Assembly (NCBI GenBank): GCA_902589305.1 | Contig: CACISL010000005.1 | Span: 1-61,850, forward strand | Length of the DNA stretch: 61,850 nucleotides | Reading direction: 5' to 3' | Origin: an uncultured Pelagibacteraceae bacterium | GTDB taxonomy: Bacteria; Pseudomonadota; Alphaproteobacteria; Pelagibacterales; Pelagibacteraceae | Shown here: positions 19,934-28,500 of the stretch, piece after piece | Layout of the letters: every line of letters begins with the position of its first letter | Numbering within the stretch: position 1 is the first letter of the stretch | Position numbers and translations under genes: made by a program | Notes under the pieces: generated by a model | Told to the model about the DNA's origin: nothing | What the model saw: only the letters and a program-made list of their open reading frames with translations | Databases searched by the model: none

Positions 19934-20980
19934 ATGTCAAAAATAGTAATTATTGGAGCAGGAGCTATGGGATCAGCTTTTGCTTTACCTTGTTTGGATA
20001 ATAATCATGATACTAATGTTGTTGGCACACACTTAGAAAATGAGTTCATTAATAACCTAAAAAATAACAATAATCTCCACTCTGGATTAAATACGAAAAT
20101 ACCAAAAGAGATAAAAATTTTTAAATTTGAACAATTTGATAATTTATTAAAATCAAAAGTTGATTTAATTGTTTTAGGAATAAGTTCAAAAGGAATTGAG
20201 TGGGTTGCTGATCAATTAATTAGACTATTTAAGAATAAAGAACTACCTAAAATATTAATGTTAACAAAAGGCTTAAGTATTTACAAAAACCAGTACGAAT
20301 TATTGGTTGATAAACTTGAGAGGTTATTAAGAGAAAAAGGGATCTCAAAAGTAGATATTTCTGCTGTTGGAGGACCATGTTTAGCTGCTGGACTAGCAAA
20401 TAGAGTTCATAGCAGCGTAGTAATAGCAAATAAAGATATAAAAACTGCTAAGAAAATAGCTGATATGTTAAATACAAATTATTATCACACATCATATTCA
20501 GATGATCTGAATGGAGTAGAAGTATCAGCTGCTATTAAAAATATATTTTCTATGGCCGTAGGAGCAGCAAAAGGGTTATGTAGTCAAAATATTTCTAACG
20601 AAGTTAGAGAAAAAAATTACTTAAATACAGCTTCTGCATTAATTAAACAATCTATTTATGAAATGGAAATTTTTGTAGAGCACTTAAAAGGCAAGAAAGA
20701 AACTGTTAAAGGCCTAGCTGGACTGGGAGATCTTTATGTAAGTTCTGGAGGAGGCAGAAATGCTAAAATGGGATCTTACATTGGAGAAGGACTTACTTTT
20801 TCTGAGGCAAAAAAAACAAAGATGGAAAAGGTTACTGTAGAAGGCGCAGAGTTAGCCAAAGAAATTGCAATAAAAGTAAAAGAGGATTTTGATGAAAAAA
20901 AATTACCTTTAATGCTCGGTATGATAAATGCTATTGTAGATGACAAAAAACTCGAATTAAATTGGGAGTTATTTAGGTGA
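19934..20980 (+). CDS. GpsA-like NAD(P)-dependent glycerol-3-phosphate dehydrogenase
   Basis: Interconverts glycerol 3-phosphate and dihydroxyacetone phosphate. The 348 residues begin with a Rossmann motif GAGAMGSAFA (7-16) and keep the catalytic-type lysine in VSAAIKNIF. Several GpsA landmarks are altered: the usual GPSFA element reads GGPCLAAGLANR, and the late GEVVEG-like element reads KVTVEGAELAKE, so this is a divergent branch. It overlaps the glycerol kinase gene by four bases, so it most likely works in glycerol catabolism in place of the flavoprotein GlpD, which is not present in the cluster. Direction of use in the cell is inference. Confidence 0.85.
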   Translation: MSKIVIIGAGAMGSAFALPCLDNNHDTNVVGTHLENEFINNLKNNNNLHSGLNTKIPKEIKIFKFEQFDNLLKSKVDLIVLGISSKGIEWVADQLIRLFKNKELPKILMLTKGLSIYKNQYELLVDKLERLLREKGISKVDISAVGGPCLAAGLANRVHSSVVIANKDIKTAKKIADMLNTNYYHTSYSDDLNGVEVSAAIKNIFSMAVGAAKGLCSQNISNEVREKNYLNTASALIKQSIYEMEIFVEHLKGKKETVKGLAGLGDLYVSSGGGRNAKMGSYIGEGLTFSEAKKTKMEKVTVEGAELAKEIAIKVKEDFDEKKLPLMLGMINAIVDDKKLELNWELFR

Positions 20981-22458
20981 AAAAATTTATTATTTCAATC
21001 GATGCTGGTACCACTTCTAACAGATCTATTCTTTTCGATTTAAAAGGAAAGCCAGTTTTTTCTTCTCAAAAAGAATTTACACAGTATTTTCCAAAAAGTG
21101 GATGGGTTGAGCACAATCCGGAAGAAATTTGGAGAACAACTTTAAAAACTTTGAAAGATGTTATTAAAAAAGCAAAAAGATTAAGAGGGGAAATTTTAAG
21201 TATAGGTATAACTAATCAAAGAGAAACTACAGTTTTGTGGGACAAAAAAACAGGCAAGCCAGTTTACAATGCAATTGTCTGGCAAGATCGTAGACAAGAG
21301 GAGTTTTGTAAAAAATTAAGAAAACAAAATAAAGATACTATGATTTTTAACAAAACAGGTCTTTTAATTGACTCTTACTTTTCAGGAACAAAAATTAAAT
21401 GGATATTAGATAATATTTCTAAAGCTAAACAACTTATGAACAAAAAACAATTGTTGTTTGGAACGATTGATAGCTTTTTAATTTGGAGATTAACTCGAGG
21501 AAAAATACACGCAACTGATGCTACAAATGCAAGCAGGACAATGATTTATAATATTAGTTCAAACAAATGGGATGATACGATTTTAAATTTATTAAAGATC
21601 AAAAAACATATTCTTCCTGAAGTAAAAGATTGTGCTGATGATTACGGTCAAACTCATTCATCGATCACAGGAAAGTCTATACCAATAAATGGCGTAGTAG
21701 GGGATCAACAATCAGCTACTATTGGTCAATGTTGTTTCGAACCAGGATCTCTAAAAAGTACGTATGGTACGGGAGCATTTGTTTTGCTTAATACAGGAGG
21801 TAAAAAAATTTATTCAAAAAATAGATTGTTAACAACAATTGCATATAGAATTAACGGTAAGACAACATACGCAATGGAAGGATCAATCTTTATTGCTGGA
21901 GCAGGAGTTCAATGGCTAAGAGATAGAATGAAGTTGTTTAAGAAAGCAGTTGAAACAGAAAAAATAGTTAAGTCACTTAAAAATAATAATGATATTTATT
22001 TAGTTCCTGCATTTACTGGATTAGGAGCGCCCTACTGGGATGCAAATGCTAGAGGTGTCTTAAGCGGCATAACAAGGGATACAAGCCCTAAAGAAATAGT
22101 TAGAGCCACTATAGAAGCAGTAGCCTATCAAACTTTTGATCTCTTTGAAGCCATGAAACATGATGGACTTAGACCGAAAATAGTAAAAGTAGATGGTGGT
22201 ATGGTTACGAACAATTGGTTCTCACAATTTTTATCAGACATCGTAAATGTAAAAGTTTTAAGACCAAAAGTTCAAGAGACTACAGCTTTAGGCGCAGCTT
22301 TTATGGCTGGTTTACAAATCGGTGTATATAAATCATTAAAAGATATTTCAAAAAATTGGCATTTAGATAAAAAGTTTTCTCCAAAGATAAAAAATAAATC
22401 TAGATCAGTGCTGATTAAAGGTTGGGAAAAAGCAGTTAAACGTGCTTTAATAAATTAA
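20977..22458 (+). CDS. glpK: Glycerol kinase
   Basis: Phosphorylates glycerol with ATP. The 493-residue length is standard for the FGGY family. Motifs include DAGTTSNRSILFD at the N terminus, GITNQRETTVLWD, AIVWQDRR, YGTGAFVLLNTG and VDGGMVTNNW. The start is GTG, overlapping the stop of the dehydrogenase gene (GTGA), so the two are coupled. Downstream lies a complete glycerol-type ABC importer, which makes the substrate assignment strong. Confidence 0.97.
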   Translation: MKKFIISIDAGTTSNRSILFDLKGKPVFSSQKEFTQYFPKSGWVEHNPEEIWRTTLKTLKDVIKKAKRLRGEILSIGITNQRETTVLWDKKTGKPVYNAIVWQDRRQEEFCKKLRKQNKDTMIFNKTGLLIDSYFSGTKIKWILDNISKAKQLMNKKQLLFGTIDSFLIWRLTRGKIHATDATNASRTMIYNISSNKWDDTILNLLKIKKHILPEVKDCADDYGQTHSSITGKSIPINGVVGDQQSATIGQCCFEPGSLKSTYGTGAFVLLNTGGKKIYSKNRLLTTIAYRINGKTTYAMEGSIFIAGAGVQWLRDRMKLFKKAVETEKIVKSLKNNNDIYLVPAFTGLGAPYWDANARGVLSGITRDTSPKEIVRATIEAVAYQTFDLFEAMKHDGLRPKIVKVDGGMVTNNWFSQFLSDIVNVKVLRPKVQETTALGAAFMAGLQIGVYKSLKDISKNWHLDKKFSPKIKNKSRSVLIKGWEKAVKRALIN

Positions 22459-22500
22459 TACACTTTAAAGTTGTAATTATTTAATTTTACTCTCTGTACA

Positions 22501-22528
22501 TTGAAGTTGTTTTTTGGTTCAATATTAA
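22501..22528 (+). promoter_or_regulatory. Candidate sigma-70 promoter of the glycerol importer
   Basis: TTGAAG at 22501-22506 and TATTAA at 22523-22528, spaced by 16 bases, lie 32 bases before the binding-protein start. A strong G-rich ribosome site (GGGGGA around 22547-22552) follows. AT-rich sequence makes chance matches likely. Confidence 0.4.
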
Positions 22529-22560
22529 ATCATTAAAAACAACAATGGGGGAAATATAAA

Positions 22561-24291
22561 ATGTTTAAAACATTAAAAACTTTCTTAGCTATTGCTGTTT
22601 CACTTTCAATCGTAACTATTTCTAATGCATTTGCAGACGGTCATATGGCTGCAATTAAGAAATGGTCTAATGGAGAATTTAGTCTTTCAACACTTTCAGC
22701 TAAAGAAAGAGAGAAAGAACTAGAGTGGTTTCACAATGCTGCAAAGCCTTTTAAAGGAATGTCTATCAAAGTATTGTCTGAAACTATTCCAACGCACGAG
22801 TACGAGTCAAAAGTTTTAACAAAAGCTTTTGAAGAGATCACTGGGATTAAAGTTAATCACCAGTTACTTGGTGAAGGTGACGTAGTAATGGCTGTTCAAA
22901 CACAAATGCAAACTAACGTAAGTATTTACGACGCTTATATCAATGACTCAGATTTGATTGGTACTCACGCTAGAATGCAACAAGCTGTTAACTTAACGAA
23001 ATGGATGGCTGGAGAAGGTAAAGACGTTACTTTACCAACTTTAGACTTAGATGATTTCATTGGTAAACAGTTTACTACAGGTCCAGATGGCGATTTATAC
23101 CAAATGCCTGACCAACAATTCGCTAACCTTTATTGGTTTAGAAAAGATTGGTTTGACAGACCTGAAATTAAAAAAGGGTTTAAAGCTAAATACGGATACG
23201 ATTTAGGTGTGCCATTAAATTGGTCTGCTTATGAAGATATCGCTAAATATTTTTCAGAAGATGTGAAAAATATTGACGGTGTTAGAATTTACGGTCACAT
23301 GGACTACGGCAAAAGAGCTCCTGACTTAGGTTGGAGAATGACTGATGCGTGGTTATCAATGGCTGGAGCAGGTGATGTTGGAAAACCTAATGGAATACCA
23401 GTGGACGAGTGGGGAATAAGAATGGAAAAAGGTTCTTGTAACCCAGTTGGAGCTTCAGTAACAAGAGGTGGAGCTGCTAACGGTCCTGCTGCTGTATACG
23501 CAATCAGAAAATGGGATGAGTGGTTAAGAAATTACGCTCCTCCAGGTGCTGCGGCTATGGACTTCTATCAGTCTCTACCGTCGCTATCTTCTGGAAACGT
23601 TGCTCAGCAAATATTCTGGTACACAGCTTTCACAGCTTCTTTAGTAGGGAAAAATCCTAACAATAAAGTTGTTGATGATAAGGGTATGCCTTTATGGAGA
23701 ATGGGCCCATCACCAAAAGGACCTTATTGGGAAGAAGGCATGAAGCTTGGATATCAAGATGCTGGATCATGGACTTTATTTAAGTCTACACCAGTTAAAA
23801 ATAGAAAAGCTGCATGGTTGTACGCTCAATTCGTTGTATCAAAAACAGTAGATCTTAAGAAAAGTCACGTAGGTTTAACTATCATTAGAGATAGTTCAAT
23901 AGACCACAAATCTTTCACAGAAAGAGCACCAGCACTTGGTGGACTAGTTGAGTTCTACAGATCAAACAACAGAAATATTTGGTCACCAACAGGTGTAAAC
24001 GTTCCGGACTATCCGAAACTTGCACAAATCTGGTGGCAACAAATTGGAGATGTAAACTCAGGTGCGTTTACTCCACAACAAGCTATGGATCGTCTTGCTG
24101 AAGAGATGGACTTAGTAATGTCTCGTATGGAAGCTGCTGACAAAGGTAGCAATGCATACGGTGGATGTGGACCAAGACTTAATAAACCAAGAGAAGCTTC
24201 TTATTGGTTAAATAAGAAAGGTTCACCAAAAGCTAAACGAAATGAGAAACCTCAAGGAAAAACTGTTCCGTACGCGAAAGCTTGGAAATAG
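22561..24291 (+). CDS. glpV: Glycerol ABC transporter periplasmic binding protein (GlpV type)
   Basis: A 576-residue extracellular solute-binding protein with a clear signal peptide (residues 1 to about 25, cleavage near NAFA-DG). It is long for a sugar-family binding protein, which matches the GlpV branch of the GlpVSTPQ glycerol importer known from rhizobia. The VLSETIPTHEYESKVLTKAF segment near residues 76-95 is typical of the fold's first lobe. The identity rests on operon context: glpK upstream, two ATPases, two permeases and a DUF2160 protein downstream. A strong ribosome site and a following terminator imply high, separately tuned expression. Confidence 0.85.
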   Translation: MFKTLKTFLAIAVSLSIVTISNAFADGHMAAIKKWSNGEFSLSTLSAKEREKELEWFHNAAKPFKGMSIKVLSETIPTHEYESKVLTKAFEEITGIKVNHQLLGEGDVVMAVQTQMQTNVSIYDAYINDSDLIGTHARMQQAVNLTKWMAGEGKDVTLPTLDLDDFIGKQFTTGPDGDLYQMPDQQFANLYWFRKDWFDRPEIKKGFKAKYGYDLGVPLNWSAYEDIAKYFSEDVKNIDGVRIYGHMDYGKRAPDLGWRMTDAWLSMAGAGDVGKPNGIPVDEWGIRMEKGSCNPVGASVTRGGAANGPAAVYAIRKWDEWLRNYAPPGAAAMDFYQSLPSLSSGNVAQQIFWYTAFTASLVGKNPNNKVVDDKGMPLWRMGPSPKGPYWEEGMKLGYQDAGSWTLFKSTPVKNRKAAWLYAQFVVSKTVDLKKSHVGLTIIRDSSIDHKSFTERAPALGGLVEFYRSNNRNIWSPTGVNVPDYPKLAQIWWQQIGDVNSGAFTPQQAMDRLAEEMDLVMSRMEAADKGSNAYGGCGPRLNKPREASYWLNKKGSPKAKRNEKPQGKTVPYAKAWK

Positions 24292-24311
24292 TAAGAGGTT
24301 AATCTAAATTG

Positions 24312-24341
24312 AAAAGGGGGCACTTGCTGCCCCCTTTTTTT
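24312..24341 (+). terminator. Rho-independent terminator or attenuator after glpV
   Basis: An 11-bp stem AAAAGGGGGCA / TGCCCCCTTTT with a 5-base loop CTTGC, ending in seven T residues. It sits between the binding-protein gene and the first ATPase gene, so partial read-through would give more binding protein than membrane complex. Confidence 0.92.
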
Positions 24342-24359
24342 AAAACTAAATTTTAAATT

Positions 24360-25424
24360 ATGAGTCTAGAATTAAAAAATGTAGAAAAAAAAGTTGGAAT
24401 AGATACTCATATTCATCCTACAAGTCTTAAATTAGAGAAAAATACAATAAATGTACTACTCGGTTCCACACTAGCTGGGAAGACAACTTTAATGCAAATA
24501 ATGGCAGGGTTAGATAAACCAACTTCAGGTGAGATATGGTTTGATGGAAAAGATGTTACAGGTATGAAAGTACAAAAAAGAAATTGTTCTATGGTTTATC
24601 AGCAATTTATTAATTATCCAAATTACACGGTTTATGAAAATATTGCTTCCCCCTTAGCAATAACGGGAGTTAAAGATGATGAGATTAAACAAAGAGTAGG
24701 AAAGGTGGCTGAACTTTTAAAATTATCAGCAATGCTAAATAAAAAACCTGACGAATTATCAGGCGGACAACAACAGAGAACTGCATTAGCAAGAGCTTTA
24801 GTAAAGGACTCAGATTTAATTTTATTAGATGAACCTCTTGCAAATTTAGACTTTAAGCTTAGAGAGGAATTAAGAGAAGAATTACCAAAATTATTTGAAG
24901 ATAGAGACTGTATAGTTATTTATGCAACAACAGAGCCATCTGATGCATTAATGATCGGTGGAAATACAGCAACACTATTAGAAGGAAGAGTAATTCAATA
25001 CGGGAAAACTCTAGATGTTTATAATAAGCCTGAAAATTTAATTTCAGCCAAAGTTTTTAGCGATCCACCAATGAATATAGCCGAAATCACAAAAAGTGGA
25101 GATAATTGTAAATTTACCGACAATAATGTTCAATGGAAATCATCAGCAAAAATTAAGGATGGTACTTATAAAATAGGTATAAGACCTCATAATATTACAA
25201 CTTATAAAGAGGGAAATAATTCAGTTGAAATTAACGGTAAGGTTCAAATTTCTGAACTTAGTGGGTCAGAAAGCTTGATACACTTTACTAACGGAAATTT
25301 AAATTGGGTTTCATTGTCTAATGGTACCCAACAAAAAAATGTTGGAGAAGATACTAAACTATACATGAACACGGATGAGTTTTTATATTTTGATCAAAAT
25401 AACAGATTGGTAAATAATGGCTAA
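24360..25424 (+). CDS. glpS: Glycerol ABC transporter ATPase with missing switch histidine (GlpS type)
   Basis: A 354-residue sugar-type ABC ATPase with a C-terminal regulatory domain. Walker A is GSTLAGKT (35-42), the signature LSGGQ (133-137) is perfect, and Walker B is LILLDE (ending D157-E158). The switch histidine expected in a VTHD motif is replaced: the protein reads YATTEPSDAL, with T191 at the histidine position. It overlaps the second ATPase gene by eight bases, and the two should form a heterodimer. GlpS versus GlpT labels follow gene order and are provisional. Confidence 0.85.
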   Translation: MSLELKNVEKKVGIDTHIHPTSLKLEKNTINVLLGSTLAGKTTLMQIMAGLDKPTSGEIWFDGKDVTGMKVQKRNCSMVYQQFINYPNYTVYENIASPLAITGVKDDEIKQRVGKVAELLKLSAMLNKKPDELSGGQQQRTALARALVKDSDLILLDEPLANLDFKLREELREELPKLFEDRDCIVIYATTEPSDALMIGGNTATLLEGRVIQYGKTLDVYNKPENLISAKVFSDPPMNIAEITKSGDNCKFTDNNVQWKSSAKIKDGTYKIGIRPHNITTYKEGNNSVEINGKVQISELSGSESLIHFTNGNLNWVSLSNGTQQKNVGEDTKLYMNTDEFLYFDQNNRLVNNG

Positions 25425-26481
25425 AATAACTTTAAAAGATTTAAGTCACAGTTATTTAGAAAAGCAGAATAGTAATTCTGATTGGGCTTTAAGAGATGTA
25501 AATATTGATTGGAAAGATGGAGGTGCTTACGCATTATTAGGTCCATCTGGTTGTGGAAAGACAACTTTATTAAATATTGTTTCAGGCTTATTAAAACCAA
25601 CAAAGGGTAGTGTTTTATTTGATGATAAAGATATGACATCACTTAACCCTGTTGAAAGAGATATTGCTCAAATATTTCAGTTTCCAGTTATTTACGACAC
25701 CATGTCTGTATATGATAATTTAGCTTTTCCGTTAAAAAATAGAAGTCTTTCTGACTCACAGATTGCATCTAAAGTTAAAGAAATAGCTGAGATGCTTGAG
25801 TTAACGACTACACTAAACAACAGAGCATCAGGGTTAACAGCTGATGGTAAGCAAAAAATTTCCTTAGGTAGAGGACTTGTCAGATCAGACGTAAATGTAA
25901 TTATGTTTGATGAACCATTAACTGTAATAGATCCACATTTAAAATGGGTTTTAAGATCCAAACTAAAAGAATTACACCAAAAGATTAATCGTACTATGAT
26001 TTATGTAACACATGATCAAACAGAAGCTTTAACTTTTGCAGACCAAGTTGTAGTCATGCATGAAGGTCAAATCGTCCAAACTGGAACACCCGTTGAATTA
26101 TTTGAGAAACCCAAACATACTTTTGTTGGTCATTTTATTGGTTCGCCTGGGATGAATATACTTCCTTGTGAAATTAAAAATGGTGAAATAAATTTTAGTG
26201 GTCAAAAAATACAGAGTCATAGAGCTATAAAAAAAACAAATTTTAGAAAAACTCAAATAGGCATTAGACCTGAATTTATAAATTTTTCAAAAGATGGAAT
26301 TCCAGTTAAAATTAAAAGAGTAAGTAATACTGGAAGACATAAAATTGTTGATACAGAATGTAATGGGGGTAATATTAAAATATTATCTAACGCCTCTACT
26401 GAAATTCCAAGTGGAAGTGCCCATATAACTTTCAATCAAAAATATACGTATGTTTATGGAGACAACTGGATTATAGAATAA
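25417..26481 (+). CDS. glpT: Glycerol ABC transporter ATPase with degenerate signature motif (GlpT type)
   Basis: A second 354-residue ABC ATPase. Walker A GPSGCGKT (42-49), Walker B VIMFDE (161-166) and the switch histidine H199 in VTHDQTEAL are all intact, but the signature LSGGQ is replaced by LTADG (140-144). This is the reverse of the lesion pattern in its partner. The stop shares one base with the first permease start (TAATG). It should not be confused with the unrelated G3P antiporter that is also called GlpT. Confidence 0.85.
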   Translation: MAKITLKDLSHSYLEKQNSNSDWALRDVNIDWKDGGAYALLGPSGCGKTTLLNIVSGLLKPTKGSVLFDDKDMTSLNPVERDIAQIFQFPVIYDTMSVYDNLAFPLKNRSLSDSQIASKVKEIAEMLELTTTLNNRASGLTADGKQKISLGRGLVRSDVNVIMFDEPLTVIDPHLKWVLRSKLKELHQKINRTMIYVTHDQTEALTFADQVVVMHEGQIVQTGTPVELFEKPKHTFVGHFIGSPGMNILPCEIKNGEINFSGQKIQSHRAIKKTNFRKTQIGIRPEFINFSKDGIPVKIKRVSNTGRHKIVDTECNGGNIKILSNASTEIPSGSAHITFNQKYTYVYGDNWIIE

Positions 26482-27347
26482 TGAATAAAACTATTAATCA
26501 AAAAGCTTGGTATTTTGTAATTCCCGTATTTGTTCTTGTTGCATTTAATGCAGCTATTCCCTTAATGACAGTAGTAAATTATTCATTTCAAGAAACATTT
26601 GGAAATAACGTATTTGCTTGGGAAGGTACAAGATGGTTTAAACAAATTCTTTTATCCGAAAGATTTCATGCTTCGTTAGGAAGACAATTTGCTTTTACTT
26701 TTATAATACTTTTAATTCAAATACCTCTAGGTATTGCAATTGCTTTGACGATGCCAAAAAAAGGTTGGGGAGTGCCAGTTTGTTTAATTTTAATGTCTAT
26801 GCCACTTCTTATACCTTGGAATGTTGTTGGAGCAATGTGGAATATCTTTGCACTCCCAGATATTGGATTTCTTGGCTATACATTAAACTCGGTTGGTTTT
26901 GATTATAATTTTACTCAACAACCCGGTGATGCTTGGTTTACAACTATTCTTATGGATGTTTGGCATTGGACATCATTAGTGGTTCTTTTATCTTACGCAG
27001 GACTTAACTCAATTCAACCAGCTTATTATCAAGCAGCAGAAATTGATGGAGCAAGTAGGTGGGCTACTTTCAGATATATAGAGTTACCAAAAATGAAAAA
27101 AGTTTTAACTTTAGCTATTTTATTAAGATTCATGGATAGCTTTATGATTTATACTGAGCCATTTGTTTTAACAGGAGGAGGACCAGGAAATACTACAGCA
27201 TTTTTATCAATTGATTTAGTCAAAATGGCATTAGGTCAATTTGATTTAGGACCAGCGGCAGCAATGTCTTTGATTTATTTCTTTATAGTTCTTTTAGTTT
27301 GTTGGGTATTTTATAATTTAATGATGAAAAATGAGGCGCAATCATGA
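26481..27347 (+). CDS. glpP: Glycerol ABC transporter permease 1 (GlpP type)
   Basis: A 288-residue inner-membrane permease of the MalF/UgpA type with about six membrane segments. The cytoplasmic coupling EAA loop is visible as QAAEIDGASRWATFRYIELP near residues 191-210. It overlaps the second permease gene by four bases (ATGA). Pairing with a MalG-type permease and two ATPases gives a complete type I importer. Confidence 0.87.
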   Translation: MNKTINQKAWYFVIPVFVLVAFNAAIPLMTVVNYSFQETFGNNVFAWEGTRWFKQILLSERFHASLGRQFAFTFIILLIQIPLGIAIALTMPKKGWGVPVCLILMSMPLLIPWNVVGAMWNIFALPDIGFLGYTLNSVGFDYNFTQQPGDAWFTTILMDVWHWTSLVVLLSYAGLNSIQPAYYQAAEIDGASRWATFRYIELPKMKKVLTLAILLRFMDSFMIYTEPFVLTGGGPGNTTAFLSIDLVKMALGQFDLGPAAAMSLIYFFIVLLVCWVFYNLMMKNEAQS

Positions 27348-28144
27348 AAAAATATAAATGGTTAGTTCCAACATTATATATAATTTTTTTAATGCTTCCG
27401 ATTTATTGGTTGATCAATATGTCTTTTAAGACCACTACTGAGATTATAAATACGTATTCGTTGTGGCCGCAAAAATTTACATTAGAAAATTATGTAAAAA
27501 TATTTACGGACAGCACATGGTATATGGGTTATGTAAATTCAATTACATATACAGTATTTAATACGGTTATTTCAGTTGCAGCTGCTTTACCTGCAGCTTA
27601 TGCATTTTCAAGGTATAAGTTTTTAGGTGATAAACATTTATTCTTCTGGCTATTAACTAATAGAATGGCTCCCCCTGCAGTTTTTGCTTTACCGTTTTTT
27701 CAATTTTATTCTTCAGTAAATTTATTTGATACTCATATTGCAGTTGCCTTATCGCATTGCTTATTTAATATTCCTTTAGCAGTTTGGATTTTAGAGGGAT
27801 TTATGTCTGCAGTTCCAAAAGAATTAGACGAAACAGCTTATGTAGACGGATATTCTTTTGGTAGATTTTTCTTTAAAATATTCGTGCCAACTATTGCAGC
27901 TGGAATAGGTATTACAATGTTTTTCTGCTTCATGTTCTCCTGGGTTGAGCTTTTATTAGCTAAAACTTTGACAGCCACAGAAGCTAAACCAATAGCTGCC
28001 ACTATGACAAGAACGGCTAGTACTTCGGGATATGAACTTGGTTTATTAGCTGCAGCAGGAACTTTAACAATAATTCCAGGAGCTATAGTAATTTACTTCG
28101 TTAAAGATTACATCGCTAAAGGATTTGCGATGGGACGGGTTTAA
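27344..28144 (+). CDS. glpQ: Glycerol ABC transporter permease 2 (GlpQ type)
   Basis: A 266-residue MalG-type permease. It opens with a membrane segment, has the periplasmic loop typical of the family, and carries the coupling loop ELDETAYVDGYSFGRFFFKI near residues 163-182. The last gene of the transporter set, a DUF2160 protein, starts with a one-base overlap (TAATG). It should not be confused with the glycerophosphodiester phosphodiesterase also called GlpQ. Confidence 0.87.
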   Translation: MKKYKWLVPTLYIIFLMLPIYWLINMSFKTTTEIINTYSLWPQKFTLENYVKIFTDSTWYMGYVNSITYTVFNTVISVAAALPAAYAFSRYKFLGDKHLFFWLLTNRMAPPAVFALPFFQFYSSVNLFDTHIAVALSHCLFNIPLAVWILEGFMSAVPKELDETAYVDGYSFGRFFFKIFVPTIAAGIGITMFFCFMFSWVELLLAKTLTATEAKPIAATMTRTASTSGYELGLLAAAGTLTIIPGAIVIYFVKDYIAKGFAMGRV

Positions 28145-28497
28145 TGTTTACAAAATTATACGCAGCTACTTGGGGAGATGTTGGAAAAGCAAAAGAAAAA
28201 GGTTTTTTTGATTTTGATTTATTTTCATGGATGGCTTGGACATGGCAAACCGCTGCTTTTTTTATTTTTATAGCTTTATGCATAACGGCAATGCTCATTT
28301 GGGAAAAGAAAGTACCAGGAGGTTCTCCAAGAAAAGGTATTTTAGGTTTAGATACAACTAGAGGTGATAGATTATTTGTTTCTTTATTGGGAAGTGCGTT
28401 TATTCATTTAGCATGGTTAGGTCTCGTGGGTAGTCTCTTGTGGATAGCATCAATTATTTGTGTTGCTTATTTTATTGTTGTATTTAAATACGTATAA
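28144..28497 (+). CDS. DUF2160 small membrane protein of the glycerol importer cluster
   Basis: A 117-residue protein with three hydrophobic segments (about 30-50, 75-95 and 97-115) and the conserved middle KKVPGGSPRKGILGLDTTRGDRLF (residue runs around 55-78). It resembles the predicted small integral membrane proteins of family DUF2160, which accompany glycerol-type ABC importers in rhizobia and relatives. Its role is unknown; it may be an accessory part of the permease. Its presence strengthens the glycerol assignment for the whole operon. Confidence 0.8.
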   Translation: MFTKLYAATWGDVGKAKEKGFFDFDLFSWMAWTWQTAAFFIFIALCITAMLIWEKKVPGGSPRKGILGLDTTRGDRLFVSLLGSAFIHLAWLGLVGSLLWIASIICVAYFIVVFKYV

Positions 28498-28500
28498 CAA

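Noticed and set aside
22462-22471. Palindrome ACTTTAAAGT after glpK
   Set aside because: Ten bases of A/T-rich self-complementarity are expected by chance here and there is no loop or T tract.
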